Origin: Rhizobium sp.
Lineage (GTDB): Bacteria; Pseudomonadota; Gammaproteobacteria; Burkholderiales; Thiobacillaceae
Direction of reading: 5' to 3'
DNA length: 64,000 nucleotides
Assembly (NCBI GenBank): GCA_019459285.1
Contig: JAIBEL010000065.1
Span: forward strand, 1 to 64,000
In this document: positions 27,825-37,935 of the stretch, in pieces
How positions within the stretch are numbered: the stretch's first letter is position 1
Layout: the number at the start of each line of letters is the position of its first letter
Notes under the pieces: generated by a model
The model's database searches: none
Told to the model about the DNA's origin: nothing
The model's input: only the letters and a program-made list of their open reading frames with translations
Translations under genes and position numbers: made by a program

Positions 27825-29261
27825 ATGCCTGAATATGCCCACGCCCTGGTGTGGTTTCGCCGCGACCTGCGGGATTTCGATCACGCTGCGCTTTATCACG
27901 CGCTCAAGTGCGCCCGGCAGGTGGCCTGCGTGTTCGTATTCGACCGCGACATCCTGGATGCGCTCCCCGACCCGGCCGATCGGCGGCTCGAGTTCATCCA
28001 TGCCAGCGTCACCGAGTTGCAGCACGCCCTGCAGGCCCGGGGCGGCGGGCTTATCGTGCGGCATGGCGTGGCCCGCGACGAGATCATTCGACTGGCAGCC
28101 GAACTCGGGGTCGGCGCCGTGTTTTTCAACCACGATGACGACCCGGTCGCCTTGGCGCGCGACGCGGCTGTCGAAACCGCCCTGCATACGCAGGGCAGAG
28201 CCGTCCACCACTATAAAGATGCGGTCATCTTCGAACGGGGGGAAGTGCTTACAACCGGCGGTACCCCTTACAGCGTCTTTACTCCCTACAAGAATGCCTG
28301 GCTGAAAAAACTGACGCCTTTTCATCTGCAAGCCTGCCCGGTTGAAGCGCATGCCGGGCAACTGTCAGCATTGTCGACATCGATTCCCACCTTGCGGGAA
28401 ATGGGGTTCGTCCCCACCAATCTGCGTGAGCTCGGGTTCCCGACGGGCATGTCGGGCGGCGTGCAGTTGTTCGGGGATTTCCTGCAGCGGATCGATCGTT
28501 ATCAGGCCACGCGCGATTTTCCGGCACGCAAGGGACCGTCGTATTTGTCGGCGCATTTGCGCTTCGGCACGGTGTCCATCCGCCAGCTTGCCGCTGCGGC
28601 CTGGCAGCAGGGTGGACATGGGGCGCAGACCTGGCTGTCCGAGCTGGTCTGGCGCGACTTTTACCACCAGATCCTCTGGCATCGCCCCGACGTCGCGTCG
28701 GGCCACACCTTCAAGCCGCAGTACGACGCGCTGCCGTGGCCGAACCCGCCGGGGCATTTCGAGGCCTGGTGCGAAGCGCGTACAGGCTATCCCCTGATAG
28801 ACGCGGCAATGCGCCAACTCAATCAGACCGGCTACATGCATAACCGGCTACGCATGGTCACGGCCTCGTTCCTGACCAAGGATCTTCTGGTCGACTGGCG
28901 GCTCGGCGAACGTTACTTCGCCGACAGGCTGATCGATTACGATCTCGCCGCCAACAGCGGAGGCTGGCAATGGGCGGCCTCGGTCGGCTGCGATGCCCAG
29001 CCCTGGTTCCGCATCTTCAATCCGCTGGCGCAATCCGAGAAATTCGACCCGCAAGGCGTGTTCATCCGCCGTTACGTGCCCGAACTTGCCCAGTTGCCGG
29101 AAAAATTCATCCATGCACCGTGGCGGCTGCCAGTCAGCGAACAGATGCGCCTTGGCGTGATCGTCGGGCAGATCTATCCTGCGCCCATCGTCGAGCATGC
29201 GCGCCAGCGCGAGCAGGCGTTGGCGCTGTTCAAGGCCATTCGGCCGGCGCGTTCGGTCTAG
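27825..29261 (+). CDS. phrB: Deoxyribodipyrimidine photolyase
   Basis: A 478-residue light-dependent DNA repair enzyme that splits cyclobutane pyrimidine dimers using FAD. The N-terminal antenna-cofactor domain opens with [14 protein letters not shown]. The FAD domain carries [28 protein letters not shown] and [24 protein letters not shown] (in short segments), diagnostic of class I photolyases. It is divergent from yqgE across 87 bases and ends against the tetR stop in a shared CTAG. Confidence 0.96.
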   Translation: MPEYAHALVWFRRDLRDFDHAALYHALKCARQVACVFVFDRDILDALPDPADRRLEFIHASVTELQHALQARGGGLIVRHGVARDEIIRLAAELGVGAVFFNHDDDPVALARDAAVETALHTQGRAVHHYKDAVIFERGEVLTTGGTPYSVFTPYKNAWLKKLTPFHLQACPVEAHAGQLSALSTSIPTLREMGFVPTNLRELGFPTGMSGGVQLFGDFLQRIDRYQATRDFPARKGPSYLSAHLRFGTVSIRQLAAAAWQQGGHGAQTWLSELVWRDFYHQILWHRPDVASGHTFKPQYDALPWPNPPGHFEAWCEARTGYPLIDAAMRQLNQTGYMHNRLRMVTASFLTKDLLVDWRLGERYFADRLIDYDLAANSGGWQWAASVGCDAQPWFRIFNPLAQSEKFDPQGVFIRRYVPELAQLPEKFIHAPWRLPVSEQMRLGVIVGQIYPAPIVEHARQREQALALFKAIRPARSV

Positions 29262-29902
29262 CCGGCGTCCGGCGGGCAGATGGGCGGGCGCGTGGCCAGT
29301 CCGGCCAGATAGCAGTCGATCAGCGGTTCGGCGCACACTGCGAGGTCGTAGCTCTCGGGATTCAGCACCCATTCGTGCATCAGGCCGACCATGTAGGCGT
29401 GCAGGCCATGGGTCGCCAGAAAGGTGTCGGTGGTGGGCGGCAATTGGCCGCAGGCAACGGCCTGGTCGAAGAGTTGCTGCACCTGCGACAGGCAGGCAGC
29501 GCGGTCGGCATCGTTTTTCGCCACCACCGGCGCCAGCTCCGCAGTGAACTCGCATTTGTGGAAAATCACGTCGAACATTGCCTGGGTGTCGGCATGCTGG
29601 GCCAATTGGGTGAGGGCCATCAGGGCAAGCTGGCGGACCATGGCCAGTGGGTCGCGCTGCGCATTCAGGCTGGCCTGGGCCAGGAGCGCTTCCACCGGCA
29701 GGGTGCCGCGCTCGCAGACGGCCTGAAACAATTCGGCCTTGTCCTTGAAATGCCAATAGATGGCTCCCCGCGTCACCCCGGCTCGCTCGGCGACGTCGGA
29801 GAGCCGCGTGCGTGTGACGCCGCGTTCGCGAAATACCTGGAGCGCGGCGGCAAGCAGGGCTTCACGGGTGGCGAGCGCTTCGACACGGGTTTTTTTGACC
29901 AT
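29258..29902 (-). CDS. TetR-family repressor of the adjacent RND pump (AcrR/TtgR-like)
   Basis: A 214-residue TetR-family regulator. The N-terminal helix-turn-helix spans about residues 12-55 ([28 protein letters not shown]), followed by the variable ligand-binding domain typical of AcrR/TtgR. It is divergent from the acrAB-like genes, and a 16-base operator-like palindrome lies in the shared promoter region. It probably represses the pump until a drug-like ligand binds. Start at 29902 gives MVKKTRVEA; longer versions would run through the operator. Confidence 0.92.
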   Translation of the reverse strand: MVKKTRVEALATREALLAAALQVFRERGVTRTRLSDVAERAGVTRGAIYWHFKDKAELFQAVCERGTLPVEALLAQASLNAQRDPLAMVRQLALMALTQLAQHADTQAMFDVIFHKCEFTAELAPVVAKNDADRAACLSQVQQLFDQAVACGQLPPTTDTFLATHGLHAYMVGLMHEWVLNPESYDLAVCAEPLIDCYLAGLATRPPICPPDAG

Positions 29903-29938
29903 ACGCAGAATTGTCCAACAAATGACCAGTGCCCGCAA

Positions 29939-29968
29939 TTTACATTCATGTATGTATGCTTTTATGAT
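29939..29968 (+). promoter_or_regulatory. RND pump promoter
   Basis: TTTACA (29939-29944) and TATGAT (29963-29968) with an 18-base gap, about 30 bases before the membrane-fusion-protein start. The operator palindrome covers the -35 box and most of the spacer. Confidence 0.6.
29941..29956. promoter_or_regulatory. TetR/AcrR-type operator palindrome
   Basis: TACATTCATGTATGTA is a 16-base palindrome with one symmetric mismatch pair and closely resembles the half-sites of the E. coli acrAB operator. It is placed to block the pump promoter and, being divergent, probably also the regulator's own promoter. Confidence 0.7.
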
Positions 29969-29998
29969 GGCGAAGTACAAATAATTTCAGGGGGCACC

Positions 29999-31201
29999 AT
30001 GCACCGATTTTCCGGGGTAGTGGTTGTGGGCTTGAGCGCTTTGCTCACGGCGTGCGGACAACATGAAACGGCACAACAGGGCGGCGGAGCACCGCCCCCA
30101 GCGCAGGTGACGGTGGAAGCGGCGACGCCGCAAGTGGTGCCGATCAACTTCGAATATGTCGGACGGCTGGAAGCCTCGCGGGAAGTGGAGATCCGCCCGC
30201 GTGTCGCGGCTGTCATCGAGCATCGCTATTTTCAGGAAGGCGCCCCGGTCAAAGCGGGCGCCCAGTTGTACAAACTCGACGCCGCCAGCTTTGCCGCGCA
30301 GGTTCGTGCGGCGAATGCCGAACTCGCCAACCGACAGGCCTTGCTCGCGGAAGCCAGGCTGGAACTGGACCGCAATCGCGCGCTCGCGGCGCAAGGTTTC
30401 GTCAGCACACGCGCGCTGGATGCCACACAGACTGCACTCGCAGTGGCCGAGGCGGGCGTGCGCACGGCTGAGGCGAATCTGGCCAACGCGCGCATCAGTC
30501 TCGGCTACACCGACATTCGCGCCCCGCTCACGGGCGTGATGGGCCGCGCGCTGCAGGTCGAAGGTGCGCTGGTGAGTCCTACGGGGCCCGCGCTCACCAC
30601 GCTGGCACAGATCGCTCCCATCTATGCGCGCTTCTCGATCGGCGAGGATGCACGCCTGGCATTGGAGAAACAGCGTGCCGACGGGACGCTGGAACAGGGC
30701 CGGCAACACGTTCGTCTCGTGCTTGCCGACGGGACGCGGATCGCGGCCACCGGCACGCTCAACTTCAGCGATTACAAGGCGAATTCGCAAACCGGCGCGT
30801 TCGATATGCGGGCCGAGTTTGCCAATGCCGACGGCGCCTTGAAACCCGGGCAATTCGTGCGGGTGGTCGTCGAAGGCGGGCAGCTGCCCGATGCGATTAC
30901 CGTGCCTCAACCCGCGGTGCAGGATGGCCCGACCGGCAAATTCGTCTACGTGGCCACGCCCGGCGAGAAGGGGATGATCGTCGCGTTGCCCCACCCGGTC
31001 GAAGTTGGCGCGTGGGTAGGCGGCGGCGAGCCCGGCAAGGGGGCCGGCCGCTGGGTGATCAAAAGCGGCCTGAAGTCCGGTGACAAGGTCGTGGTCGATG
31101 GCATGGCGCGGATCTTCTTCCCCGGCATGCCCGTCGTGCCCTCTGAAGCCGGGACTGACCCGAAGGCTGCGGCTGCGCCGCCCGCCGCCACCAAACCATA
31201 A
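29999..31201 (+). CDS. RND efflux periplasmic adaptor (AcrA/MexA-like lipoprotein)
   Basis: A 400-residue membrane-fusion protein linking the inner-membrane pump to an outer-membrane channel. A lipoprotein signal ends in LLTAC (lipidated cysteine near residue 19). The lipoyl halves, coiled-coil hairpin (residues about 95-165) and beta-barrel are in the usual order, ending in an Ala/Pro-rich tail. Start at 29999 follows AGGGGG. The pump gene begins nine bases after its stop. Confidence 0.93.
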   Translation: MHRFSGVVVVGLSALLTACGQHETAQQGGGAPPPAQVTVEAATPQVVPINFEYVGRLEASREVEIRPRVAAVIEHRYFQEGAPVKAGAQLYKLDAASFAAQVRAANAELANRQALLAEARLELDRNRALAAQGFVSTRALDATQTALAVAEAGVRTAEANLANARISLGYTDIRAPLTGVMGRALQVEGALVSPTGPALTTLAQIAPIYARFSIGEDARLALEKQRADGTLEQGRQHVRLVLADGTRIAATGTLNFSDYKANSQTGAFDMRAEFANADGALKPGQFVRVVVEGGQLPDAITVPQPAVQDGPTGKFVYVATPGEKGMIVALPHPVEVGAWVGGGEPGKGAGRWVIKSGLKSGDKVVVDGMARIFFPGMPVVPSEAGTDPKAAAAPPAATKP

Positions 31202-31210
31202 GGAACGCTC

Positions 31211-34200
31211 ATGTTCTCGCGCTTCTTCATCGACCGGCCGATCTTTTCGGTCGTGATCTCCATCCTGATCGTGCTCGCCGGGCTGCTGGCGATGCGCGTG
31301 CTGCCGATCGCGCAGTACCCCGAGATCGCGCCGCCGGTGGTCACGGTACGCGCGGTCTATCCGGGCGCTTCGGCGACGGTTCTGGAACAGACCGTCGCGG
31401 CGCCACTGGAAAACGCGATCAACGGCATCGAGGACATGATGTACATGAGTTCGACCTCGGCCTCGAACGGCGTCCTGGAAATCCAGGTGACATTCGAGAT
31501 CGGTTCCGATGTCGACAAAGCTGCGCTCAACGTCAACAACCGGGTCAAGCAGGCCGAGGCACGGCTGCCGGAAGAAGTGCGCCGCCAGGGCGTGACAGTG
31601 GAGAAAGGCTCGTCCGCCTTCTTGCAGGTGCTGGCGTTCCTGTCGCCTGACGGCCGTTACGACGATCTGTACACCAGCAACTACGTCACGCTTAACGTGC
31701 TGGACCGCCTGAAGCGTATTCCCGGCACGACCAATGTGCAGATATTCGGTGCCAAGGACTACGCCATGCGCATCTGGCTCAAGCCCGACCGCATGGCCCA
31801 GCTGGGTGTGACCGTGGCCGATCTCACGCGCGCGATCAACGAGCAGAACGCCCAGTTCGCACCGGGCAAGATCGGCCAGCCGCCAGTCGACAACGGGCAG
31901 GCGCTGGTGTATTCGCTGACCGCCAAGGGACGGCTCGCCGATCCCAGGGAATTCGAGAATATCGTCGTACGCGCGAATGCCGACGGCTCGGTGCTGTACC
32001 TGAAGGATGTCGCGAGGGTCGAGCTCGGTTCCAAGGATTATGACTTTGCGGGGCTCTACAACGGCAAACCCGCGACGCTGGTGGGCATCTTCCTGCAGCC
32101 CGGCGCCAATGCGCTCGAGGTGGGCGACGAAGTGATCCGCACGGTCGAGGAACTGAAAAAGAAATTCCCACCCGGCCTCGACTATGCCGTGCCCTATGAC
32201 ACCACGCGCTTTGTCGAAGTGTCGATCCGCGAGGTGGTGAAAACCCTGGGCGAGGCCATTCTGCTGGTCGTACTGGTGGTGTTTGTCTTCCTGCAAAACT
32301 GGCGCGCGACGCTCATCCCCGTCCTCGCCGTGCCCGTGTCGCTGTTGGGTACCTTTGTCGGCCTGCTGTTGCTCGGCTATTCGATCAACACGCTGACGCT
32401 GTTCGGCATGGTGCTCGCCATCGGCATCGTGGTCGACGATGCCATTGTGGTGCTGGAAAACATCGAGCGCATCATCCACGAGCACAAGAAGACCCCGCGC
32501 GAAGCGGCGCTACTGGCGATGCGCGAGGTCACCGGCCCGGTGATCGCGATCGTGCTGGTCCTGTGCGCGGTGTTCGTCCCCATCGCCTTTCTCGGCGGCC
32601 TGACCGGCGAGCTGTACCGGCAGTTCGCGGCGACGATCGCGATTTCGGTGGTGATTTCCGGTCTTGTCGCGTTGACCCTCACGCCGGCGCTCTGCGTGGC
32701 ACTGCTCAAGGGCGAGAAGCCGCATGAGCCGGGACGCTTTTTCCGCGCGTTCAACCGGGGCTTCGCAGGCATGACCCGGCATTACCAGGGCGGCGTGAAA
32801 TTCCTCATGCGACGCTCGCTCGTCGCACTCTCGATTTACCTCCTGATGATTGCCGCGGCCGTCACCCTGTGGAAGTTCACGCCCGGCAGCCTGGTGCCGG
32901 ACGAAGATCAGGGCTACTACATCAGCGCGGTCTACCTGCCGGACGGTTCGGCGCTGTCGCGTACCGAGGCGGTGGTCAAGCAGGTCGATGCGATCGTGCG
33001 CAAGGACCCGGCCGTCCAGCACGTGGTTGCCTTCGCCGGGCTCGACTTTCTCGGCGGCGGCTTCCGCAACAGTGCGGCGACTATCTTCGTCGCTGCGCGC
33101 CATTGGGACGAGCGCAAGAAGACCATCCAGCAGATGGTCGGCGAAATGATGGGTGCGACGTCGGGCATCCGCGAGGCACTGGTGCTGGCCTTCGCGCCGC
33201 CGCCAATCTTCGGCCTGGGCAATGCCGGCGGGTTCGAGTTCTACATCCAGAACAAAGGCGAGGGCGGCCCGCAGAAACTGTCGCAGGTCGCCGATGCCTT
33301 TCTCGCCGCCGCGCGCCAGGACAAGCGGCTCGCGCAGGTGCTGACGCTGTGGCGACCGCACGTGCCGCAGCTGTATGTCGACGTCGACCGCGAAAAGGCC
33401 AAGATGCTGGGCGTCAAGATCGATGACGTGTTCACGACCTTGTCGGCCACGCTCGGTTCGTATTACGTCAACGATTTCAACAAGTATGGCCGCACTTGGC
33501 AGGTTCTGATGTCGGCCGAGCCGGGCGCGCGGAAGACGCCGCAGGACGTGTCTGCGCTGTTCGTGCCCAACGCGTCCGGCGAGATGGTCCCGATGTCGGC
33601 CCTGGCCAAAATCAGCTTCTCGTCCGGACCGGAAACGCTCGACCGCTACAACAATTCCCAGGCGGTCAAGATCATGGGCAGCGCGGTGCCCGGGGTCAGT
33701 TCGGGCCAGTCACTTGCCATCATCGACGAAATAGCGAAAAAAGTGCTGCCGCCCGACTTCAGCTACGAATGGACCGGCGCCTCGTTCCAGGAGAAGCGTT
33801 CGAGCGGGACGTCGGGCATCGCGCTGGGATTGGCGGTGCTGATGGTATTCCTCATCCTGGCGGCGCAGTATGAAAAATGGACGCTGCCGTTTGCCGTGCT
33901 GATGGCGCTGCCCTTCGGCACCTTCGGTGCGCTGGCGGCGGTGTGGCTGCGCGGACTGTCCAACGACGTGTATTTCCAGATCGGTCTGGTGACCTTGCTG
34001 GGGCTTGCGGCGAAGAACGCGATCCTGATCGTCGAATTCGCGGTGTTGAAGAAGCAGGAGGGCTATTCCAGCGTGGCCGCTGCGCTCGAAGCCGCCCGCC
34101 TGCGCTTCCGTCCCATCCTGATGACCTCGCTCGCCTTCATCCTCGGCGTGCTGCCGCTGGCGATTTCGACCGGCGCGGGGGCCGGTGCACGTCATGCAGT

Positions 34201-34405
34201 CGGCACGGGCGTCGTCGGCGGGATGCTGGCCGCCACGTTCCTCGCGGTGTTCTTCATCCCGCTCTTTTTCCACTGGGTGTCCGACAGGCGGCTGCAAGCC
34301 AAGACGGAAGAGATCGATGCGCATCCGCATGCCACGCGCTACGACAACGTCCATATGCCGTCCCACCATCCGTCGCCGGCATCGAAACCGCCGGAAACAC
34401 CGTAA
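31211..34405 (+). CDS. HAE1-type RND multidrug efflux pump (AcrB/MexB-like)
   Basis: A 1064-residue inner-membrane drug/proton antiporter with 12 predicted helices and two large periplasmic loops. It begins MFSRFFIDRPIFSVVIS, a hallmark of the family. The proton-relay aspartates lie in GIVVDDAIVVLENIER (helix 4) and the lysine in GLAAKNAILIVEF (helix 10). AAGGA precedes the start. No TolC/OprM gene follows, so the outer-membrane channel must come from elsewhere. Confidence 0.95.
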   Translation: MFSRFFIDRPIFSVVISILIVLAGLLAMRVLPIAQYPEIAPPVVTVRAVYPGASATVLEQTVAAPLENAINGIEDMMYMSSTSASNGVLEIQVTFEIGSDVDKAALNVNNRVKQAEARLPEEVRRQGVTVEKGSSAFLQVLAFLSPDGRYDDLYTSNYVTLNVLDRLKRIPGTTNVQIFGAKDYAMRIWLKPDRMAQLGVTVADLTRAINEQNAQFAPGKIGQPPVDNGQALVYSLTAKGRLADPREFENIVVRANADGSVLYLKDVARVELGSKDYDFAGLYNGKPATLVGIFLQPGANALEVGDEVIRTVEELKKKFPPGLDYAVPYDTTRFVEVSIREVVKTLGEAILLVVLVVFVFLQNWRATLIPVLAVPVSLLGTFVGLLLLGYSINTLTLFGMVLAIGIVVDDAIVVLENIERIIHEHKKTPREAALLAMREVTGPVIAIVLVLCAVFVPIAFLGGLTGELYRQFAATIAISVVISGLVALTLTPALCVALLKGEKPHEPGRFFRAFNRGFAGMTRHYQGGVKFLMRRSLVALSIYLLMIAAAVTLWKFTPGSLVPDEDQGYYISAVYLPDGSALSRTEAVVKQVDAIVRKDPAVQHVVAFAGLDFLGGGFRNSAATIFVAARHWDERKKTIQQMVGEMMGATSGIREALVLAFAPPPIFGLGNAGGFEFYIQNKGEGGPQKLSQVADAFLAAARQDKRLAQVLTLWRPHVPQLYVDVDREKAKMLGVKIDDVFTTLSATLGSYYVNDFNKYGRTWQVLMSAEPGARKTPQDVSALFVPNASGEMVPMSALAKISFSSGPETLDRYNNSQAVKIMGSAVPGVSSGQSLAIIDEIAKKVLPPDFSYEWTGASFQEKRSSGTSGIALGLAVLMVFLILAAQYEKWTLPFAVLMALPFGTFGALAAVWLRGLSNDVYFQIGLVTLLGLAAKNAILIVEFAVLKKQEGYSSVAAALEAARLRFRPILMTSLAFILGVLPLAISTGAGAGARHAVGTGVVGGMLAATFLAVFFIPLFFHWVSDRRLQAKTEEIDAHPHATRYDNVHMPSHHPSPASKPPETP

Positions 34406-34410
34406 AGCCG

Positions 34411-34442
34411 CCGGCCCATCGCGATCGCTCGCCGTGGGCCGG
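34411..34442. terminator. Possible weak terminator hairpin after the RND pump gene
   Basis: CCGGCCCA (34411-34418) and its complement (34435-34442) enclose 16 bases, five bases after the pump stop. No T-run follows, so termination is uncertain. Confidence 0.3.
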
Positions 34443-34591
34443 AAGGCAATGCCCATAACACCATCGAAACGCGACCTGTTGGACGGCATTGCACATGCCG
34501 GCGTTGACCGCGGCCGGTAAAACCGAAATACTTGCATCGGTAGTATGGTTAATTGTGCAACCCTCCAGTCAAGAGAGGATCGCCTGCTTAA

Positions 34592-36697
34592 ATGTCAGGA
34601 CAAGACACACACCGCCTCGCCGGCATACTGCTGCTGTCCGCAAGCATCCCTTTGCTGCTGTGGCAGGCATTTCCAGCCAATCAACTGACGCTCTCGGCCC
34701 CGGCTTTCCTGGCAGTCCATTCGATGATGGAAATCTTCGCCGTCATCGTGGCCGCGCTGGTTTTCTTCACCGGCCACGGCGTACAGGAAACCTTGCGCTC
34801 GATCCGTTCCGTGGCATTGGGCTGCGCGTTCCTTGCGGTGGCGTTATTCGACACCCTGCATTTCCTGTCCTATATCGGCATGCCGGACCTGGTCAGTCCG
34901 AATTCCCCCCACAAAGCCATCCTGTTCTGGCTGTGCGGTCGCCTGGCGGCCGGGATCGGGCTGCTGGCGTATGTGCTGCTTCCGGAAACCCCTGCCACGC
35001 GTGTCCCCGCGAGCCGCTACGGCTGGATGGTCGTCCTGCTGATACTGGGGAGCCTGTCGTACGGGCTGCTGGCTTCGCCCCACGCCATTCCTGCGATGTA
35101 TGTCATGGGCGAGGGATTGACCCCGCTCAAAGTGGCGTTCGAATGGGGGGTGTTCGGCCTTTACCTGGCGATTGCCATCCTGCTGTACCTGCGTCGTGCG
35201 CGCATCACTCACTGCGATTTCGAGAGCCTGATGCTGGCCCTGCTGCTGATGGCTGCGGCCGAGCTGTTCTTCGTCGTGTATGTACAGGTGAGCAGCACGG
35301 CCAACCTGCTGGGACATACCTACAAGGTGTTTGCCTATTATTTTCTCTATCGCGCGATCTATGCCGAAGCGGTGAGCCGCCCGTTCCGCCAGATGCGCCA
35401 TATGCTCACGCATGATGACCTGACCGGCTTGCCGAACAGGGCCGCATTCGGCGAACGGCTCAACCAGTCTGTCCTCACCTGCAATGAGGCGGCACCCTGT
35501 ACCGTGATGCTGCTGGATCTCGACCATTTCCAGAACGTGAACGACACGCTGGGTCACGAATACGGCGACCTGCTGCTGGTGGCGGTCGCCGAGCGCATCC
35601 GGACGAGCCTGCCTTCTGCCGCTTTCCTGGCCCGTTTCAGCGGCGACGAATTCGTGATCCTGCTGGAAAACACCTCCGCCGAACAGGCCAAGCAGGTGGG
35701 GCAGACCCTGCTGGACGCCATGGGGCGGGAATTCGATATCGGCAACGACCGCCTGGGGATCGGCGCCAGCATCGGTATCGTCAGTTATCCAGCCGACGGC
35801 GAGTCGGCCAGCGTCCTGATGCGCTATGCCGATCTGGCCCTGCATCGCGCCAAATCGGCCGGCCGCAATTGCTTCCGGGTGTTCAGCCACGATCTGTCCG
35901 AAGAAATCCAGCGCCGTGTGCTGCTTGAGGCGCGCCTCAAGCAGGCGCTGGAGCATAAGGAACTGGCCCTGCACTACCAGCCCAAGCTGGAAATCCGGAC
36001 AGGCCGCCTGATGGGGTGGGAGGCACTGTTGCGCTGGCAGTCGGCGGAACTGGGCATGGTAAGCCCCGATGAATTCATTCCGGTGGCCGAGCACACCGGC
36101 CTCATCCTGCCGATCGGCGACTGGGTGGTGCGCGAGGCTTGTCGTCAAATGCGCGCCTGGCAGGACGCGGGCCTGCTGGCCGGCACCATGGCGGTCAACC
36201 TGTCGACCCGCCAGTTTCGCCAGAAGGATCTGGCGGAGGAGGTCAGCGCCGCCCTGCGCGACACCGGGCTGGCGGCGGGCGACCTGGAACTGGAGATCAC
36301 CGAATCGTCGATCATGGACAATCTGGCGACCGCGGCTACTGTATTGACCGAGCTGGAGCGCTTGGGTCTTCGTATCGCCGTGGACGATTTCGGTACCGGG
36401 TATTCCTCGCTCAGCTATCTGAAGAGCTTTCCCATCCATTGCCTGAAGATCGACCGCTCGTTCATCAGCGACATCCCGGGCGACGACAACGACACCGCCA
36501 TCGTGCGCACCATCATCGCGCTGGCCGGCAGTCTCGGCCTGACCGTGGTCGCGGAAGGCGTCGAAACTGACGCGCAACTGGCTTATCTGCGGGCCCATTA
36601 TTGCGATCAGGCTCAGGGCTATTTCTTCAGTCGGCCGCTCCCCCCGGATGAGTGCATCAAGCTGATGCGGGCCGGCCTGCGCCGGGTGGCAGCCTAG
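34592..36697 (+). CDS. MASE3-like membrane sensor GGDEF-EAL protein
   Basis: A 701-residue c-di-GMP turnover protein. Eight or so N-terminal membrane helices (residues 1-265) resemble the MASE3 sensor, including FDTLHFLSYIGMPD. The GGDEF domain (about 270-430) reads SGDEF in place of GGDEF (FSGDEFVILL), so synthase activity is uncertain. The EAL domain (about 445-695) has WEALLRW, the metal-site NLSTRQ and DDFGTGYSSL motifs intact. It is most likely a phosphodiesterase. A terminator follows directly. Confidence 0.9.
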   Translation: MSGQDTHRLAGILLLSASIPLLLWQAFPANQLTLSAPAFLAVHSMMEIFAVIVAALVFFTGHGVQETLRSIRSVALGCAFLAVALFDTLHFLSYIGMPDLVSPNSPHKAILFWLCGRLAAGIGLLAYVLLPETPATRVPASRYGWMVVLLILGSLSYGLLASPHAIPAMYVMGEGLTPLKVAFEWGVFGLYLAIAILLYLRRARITHCDFESLMLALLLMAAAELFFVVYVQVSSTANLLGHTYKVFAYYFLYRAIYAEAVSRPFRQMRHMLTHDDLTGLPNRAAFGERLNQSVLTCNEAAPCTVMLLDLDHFQNVNDTLGHEYGDLLLVAVAERIRTSLPSAAFLARFSGDEFVILLENTSAEQAKQVGQTLLDAMGREFDIGNDRLGIGASIGIVSYPADGESASVLMRYADLALHRAKSAGRNCFRVFSHDLSEEIQRRVLLEARLKQALEHKELALHYQPKLEIRTGRLMGWEALLRWQSAELGMVSPDEFIPVAEHTGLILPIGDWVVREACRQMRAWQDAGLLAGTMAVNLSTRQFRQKDLAEEVSAALRDTGLAAGDLELEITESSIMDNLATAATVLTELERLGLRIAVDDFGTGYSSLSYLKSFPIHCLKIDRSFISDIPGDDNDTAIVRTIIALAGSLGLTVVAEGVETDAQLAYLRAHYCDQAQGYFFSRPLPPDECIKLMRAGLRRVAA

Positions 36698-36713
36698 GGC
36701 ATGGCCGGACAAC

Positions 36714-36742
36714 AAAAAAGCCGGGCACTGCCCGGCTTTTTT
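36714..36742. terminator. Bidirectional intrinsic terminator
   Basis: The inverted repeat GCCGGGCA...TGCCCGGC is flanked by A6 and T6. It separates the GGDEF-EAL gene (plus) from fbp (minus). Confidence 0.9.
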
Positions 36743-36761
36743 ATGGCGGCGTCGGATTGGG

Positions 36762-37775
36762 TCACGCGGCTTTTTCGTGATGGTAGCCGGTCACGGTGTC
36801 CACCTCGCTCTTGGAACCCAGGATTACCGGCACGCGCTGGTGCAGGCCTTCGGGCGCCAGATCAAGGATGCGCTGGTAGCCGGTGGTGGCGGCGCCGCCG
36901 GCCTGCTCGACGATGAAGGCCATCGGGTTGGCTTCATACAGCAGGCGCAGCTTGCCGGCCTTGGCGGGGTCCTTGGTGTCCTTGGGGTACATGAAGATGC
37001 CGCCGCGGGTGAGGATGCGGTGCACTTCGGCGACCATCGAGGCGACCCAGCGCATGTTGAAGTCCTTGCCGCGCGGGCCGGTCTTGCCGGCCAGGCACTC
37101 GTCGACGTAGCGCTGCACCGGCTTTTCCCAGAAACGCATGTTGGAGGCGTTGATCGCGAATTCCTTGGTTTCGGTGGGAATCTTCATGTTGGGGTGGGTC
37201 AGCACGAACTCGCCGACGTCGCGGTCGAGCGTGAAGCCGTTGGTGCCGTGGCCGAAGGTCAGCACCAGCATGGTCGAGGAGCCGTAGATCGCGTAGCCGG
37301 CACACACCTGCTGGGTGCCGGTCTGCAGGAAGTCTTCCATCTTGGCGGCGCGGCCGGCGACCGGGGCCTTGAGAATCGAGAAGATGGTGCCGACCGAGAT
37401 GTTGACGTCGACGTTGGAGGAGCCGTCGAGCGGATCGAACACCAGCAGGTACTTGCCCAGCGGGTATTTGTTGGGGATGGCATACACCTCGTCCATCTCT
37501 TCCGAAGCCATGCCGGCCAGGTGGCCTGCCCACTCGTTGGAGCGGATCATGATCTCGTTGGTGATGACGTCGAGCTTCTTCTGCGTCTCGCCCTGCACGT
37601 TCTCGGAGTCCAGCGAACCCATCACGCCCAGCAGCGCGCCTTTGTTGACGGCGTTGGAAATGGCCTTGCAGGCGGTGACGACGTCGTTCAGGAGCGAGGT
37701 GAAATCGCCGGTGGCGCCGGCGGTGCGGCGCTGTTCTTCAATGATGAACTGGGTAAGGGTGGTGCCGGTGTGCAT
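36762..37775 (-). CDS. fbp: Fructose-1,6-bisphosphatase, class I
   Basis: A 337-residue magnesium-dependent sugar phosphatase of gluconeogenesis and the Calvin cycle. The signature [17 protein letters not shown] lies near residue 115, and the C-terminal catalytic region contains [19 protein letters not shown] precedes the start. It stands alone and is not in a cbb operon. In an autotroph it would serve ribulose-bisphosphate regeneration. A perfect palindrome lies 50 bases upstream. Confidence 0.95.
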   Translation of the reverse strand: MHTGTTLTQFIIEEQRRTAGATGDFTSLLNDVVTACKAISNAVNKGALLGVMGSLDSENVQGETQKKLDVITNEIMIRSNEWAGHLAGMASEEMDEVYAIPNKYPLGKYLLVFDPLDGSSNVDVNISVGTIFSILKAPVAGRAAKMEDFLQTGTQQVCAGYAIYGSSTMLVLTFGHGTNGFTLDRDVGEFVLTHPNMKIPTETKEFAINASNMRFWEKPVQRYVDECLAGKTGPRGKDFNMRWVASMVAEVHRILTRGGIFMYPKDTKDPAKAGKLRLLYEANPMAFIVEQAGGAATTGYQRILDLAPEGLHQRVPVILGSKSEVDTVTGYHHEKAA

Positions 37776-37825
37776 GACGGTCTCCAGGAGCGGAATTAAA
37801 TGAAAATATTAGAACAATCAAACAT

Positions 37826-37841
37826 TTTATCACGTGATAAA
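37826..37841. promoter_or_regulatory. Perfect 16-base palindrome upstream of fbp
   Basis: TTTATCACGTGATAAA lies 51-66 bases before the fbp start in an AT-rich patch. It contains T-N11-A spacing, compatible with a LysR-type (for example CbbR) site, but other dimeric regulators are equally possible. Confidence 0.5.
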
Positions 37842-37893
37842 GATATCAAATATCTCCGGCGGACTGACGAAGCGTGTACCCGGGACATGAAAA

Positions 37894-37913
37894 AACCCGC
37901 CTGGAGGCGGGTT
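37894..37913 (-). terminator. Intrinsic terminator of the PEP-CTERM-like gene
   Basis: AACCCGCC, TGGA loop, GGCGGGTT; on the minus strand it is followed by a T-run. It lies about 20 bases after the stop of the exported-protein gene. Confidence 0.8.
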
Positions 37914-37935
37914 GTTGTCGTGTGTGGCCTGGAGT

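Noticed and set aside
28970-29998. Long upstream extension of the efflux adaptor frame
   Set aside because: It runs through photolyase, the TetR gene and the operator; a lipoprotein signal peptide starts at 29999.
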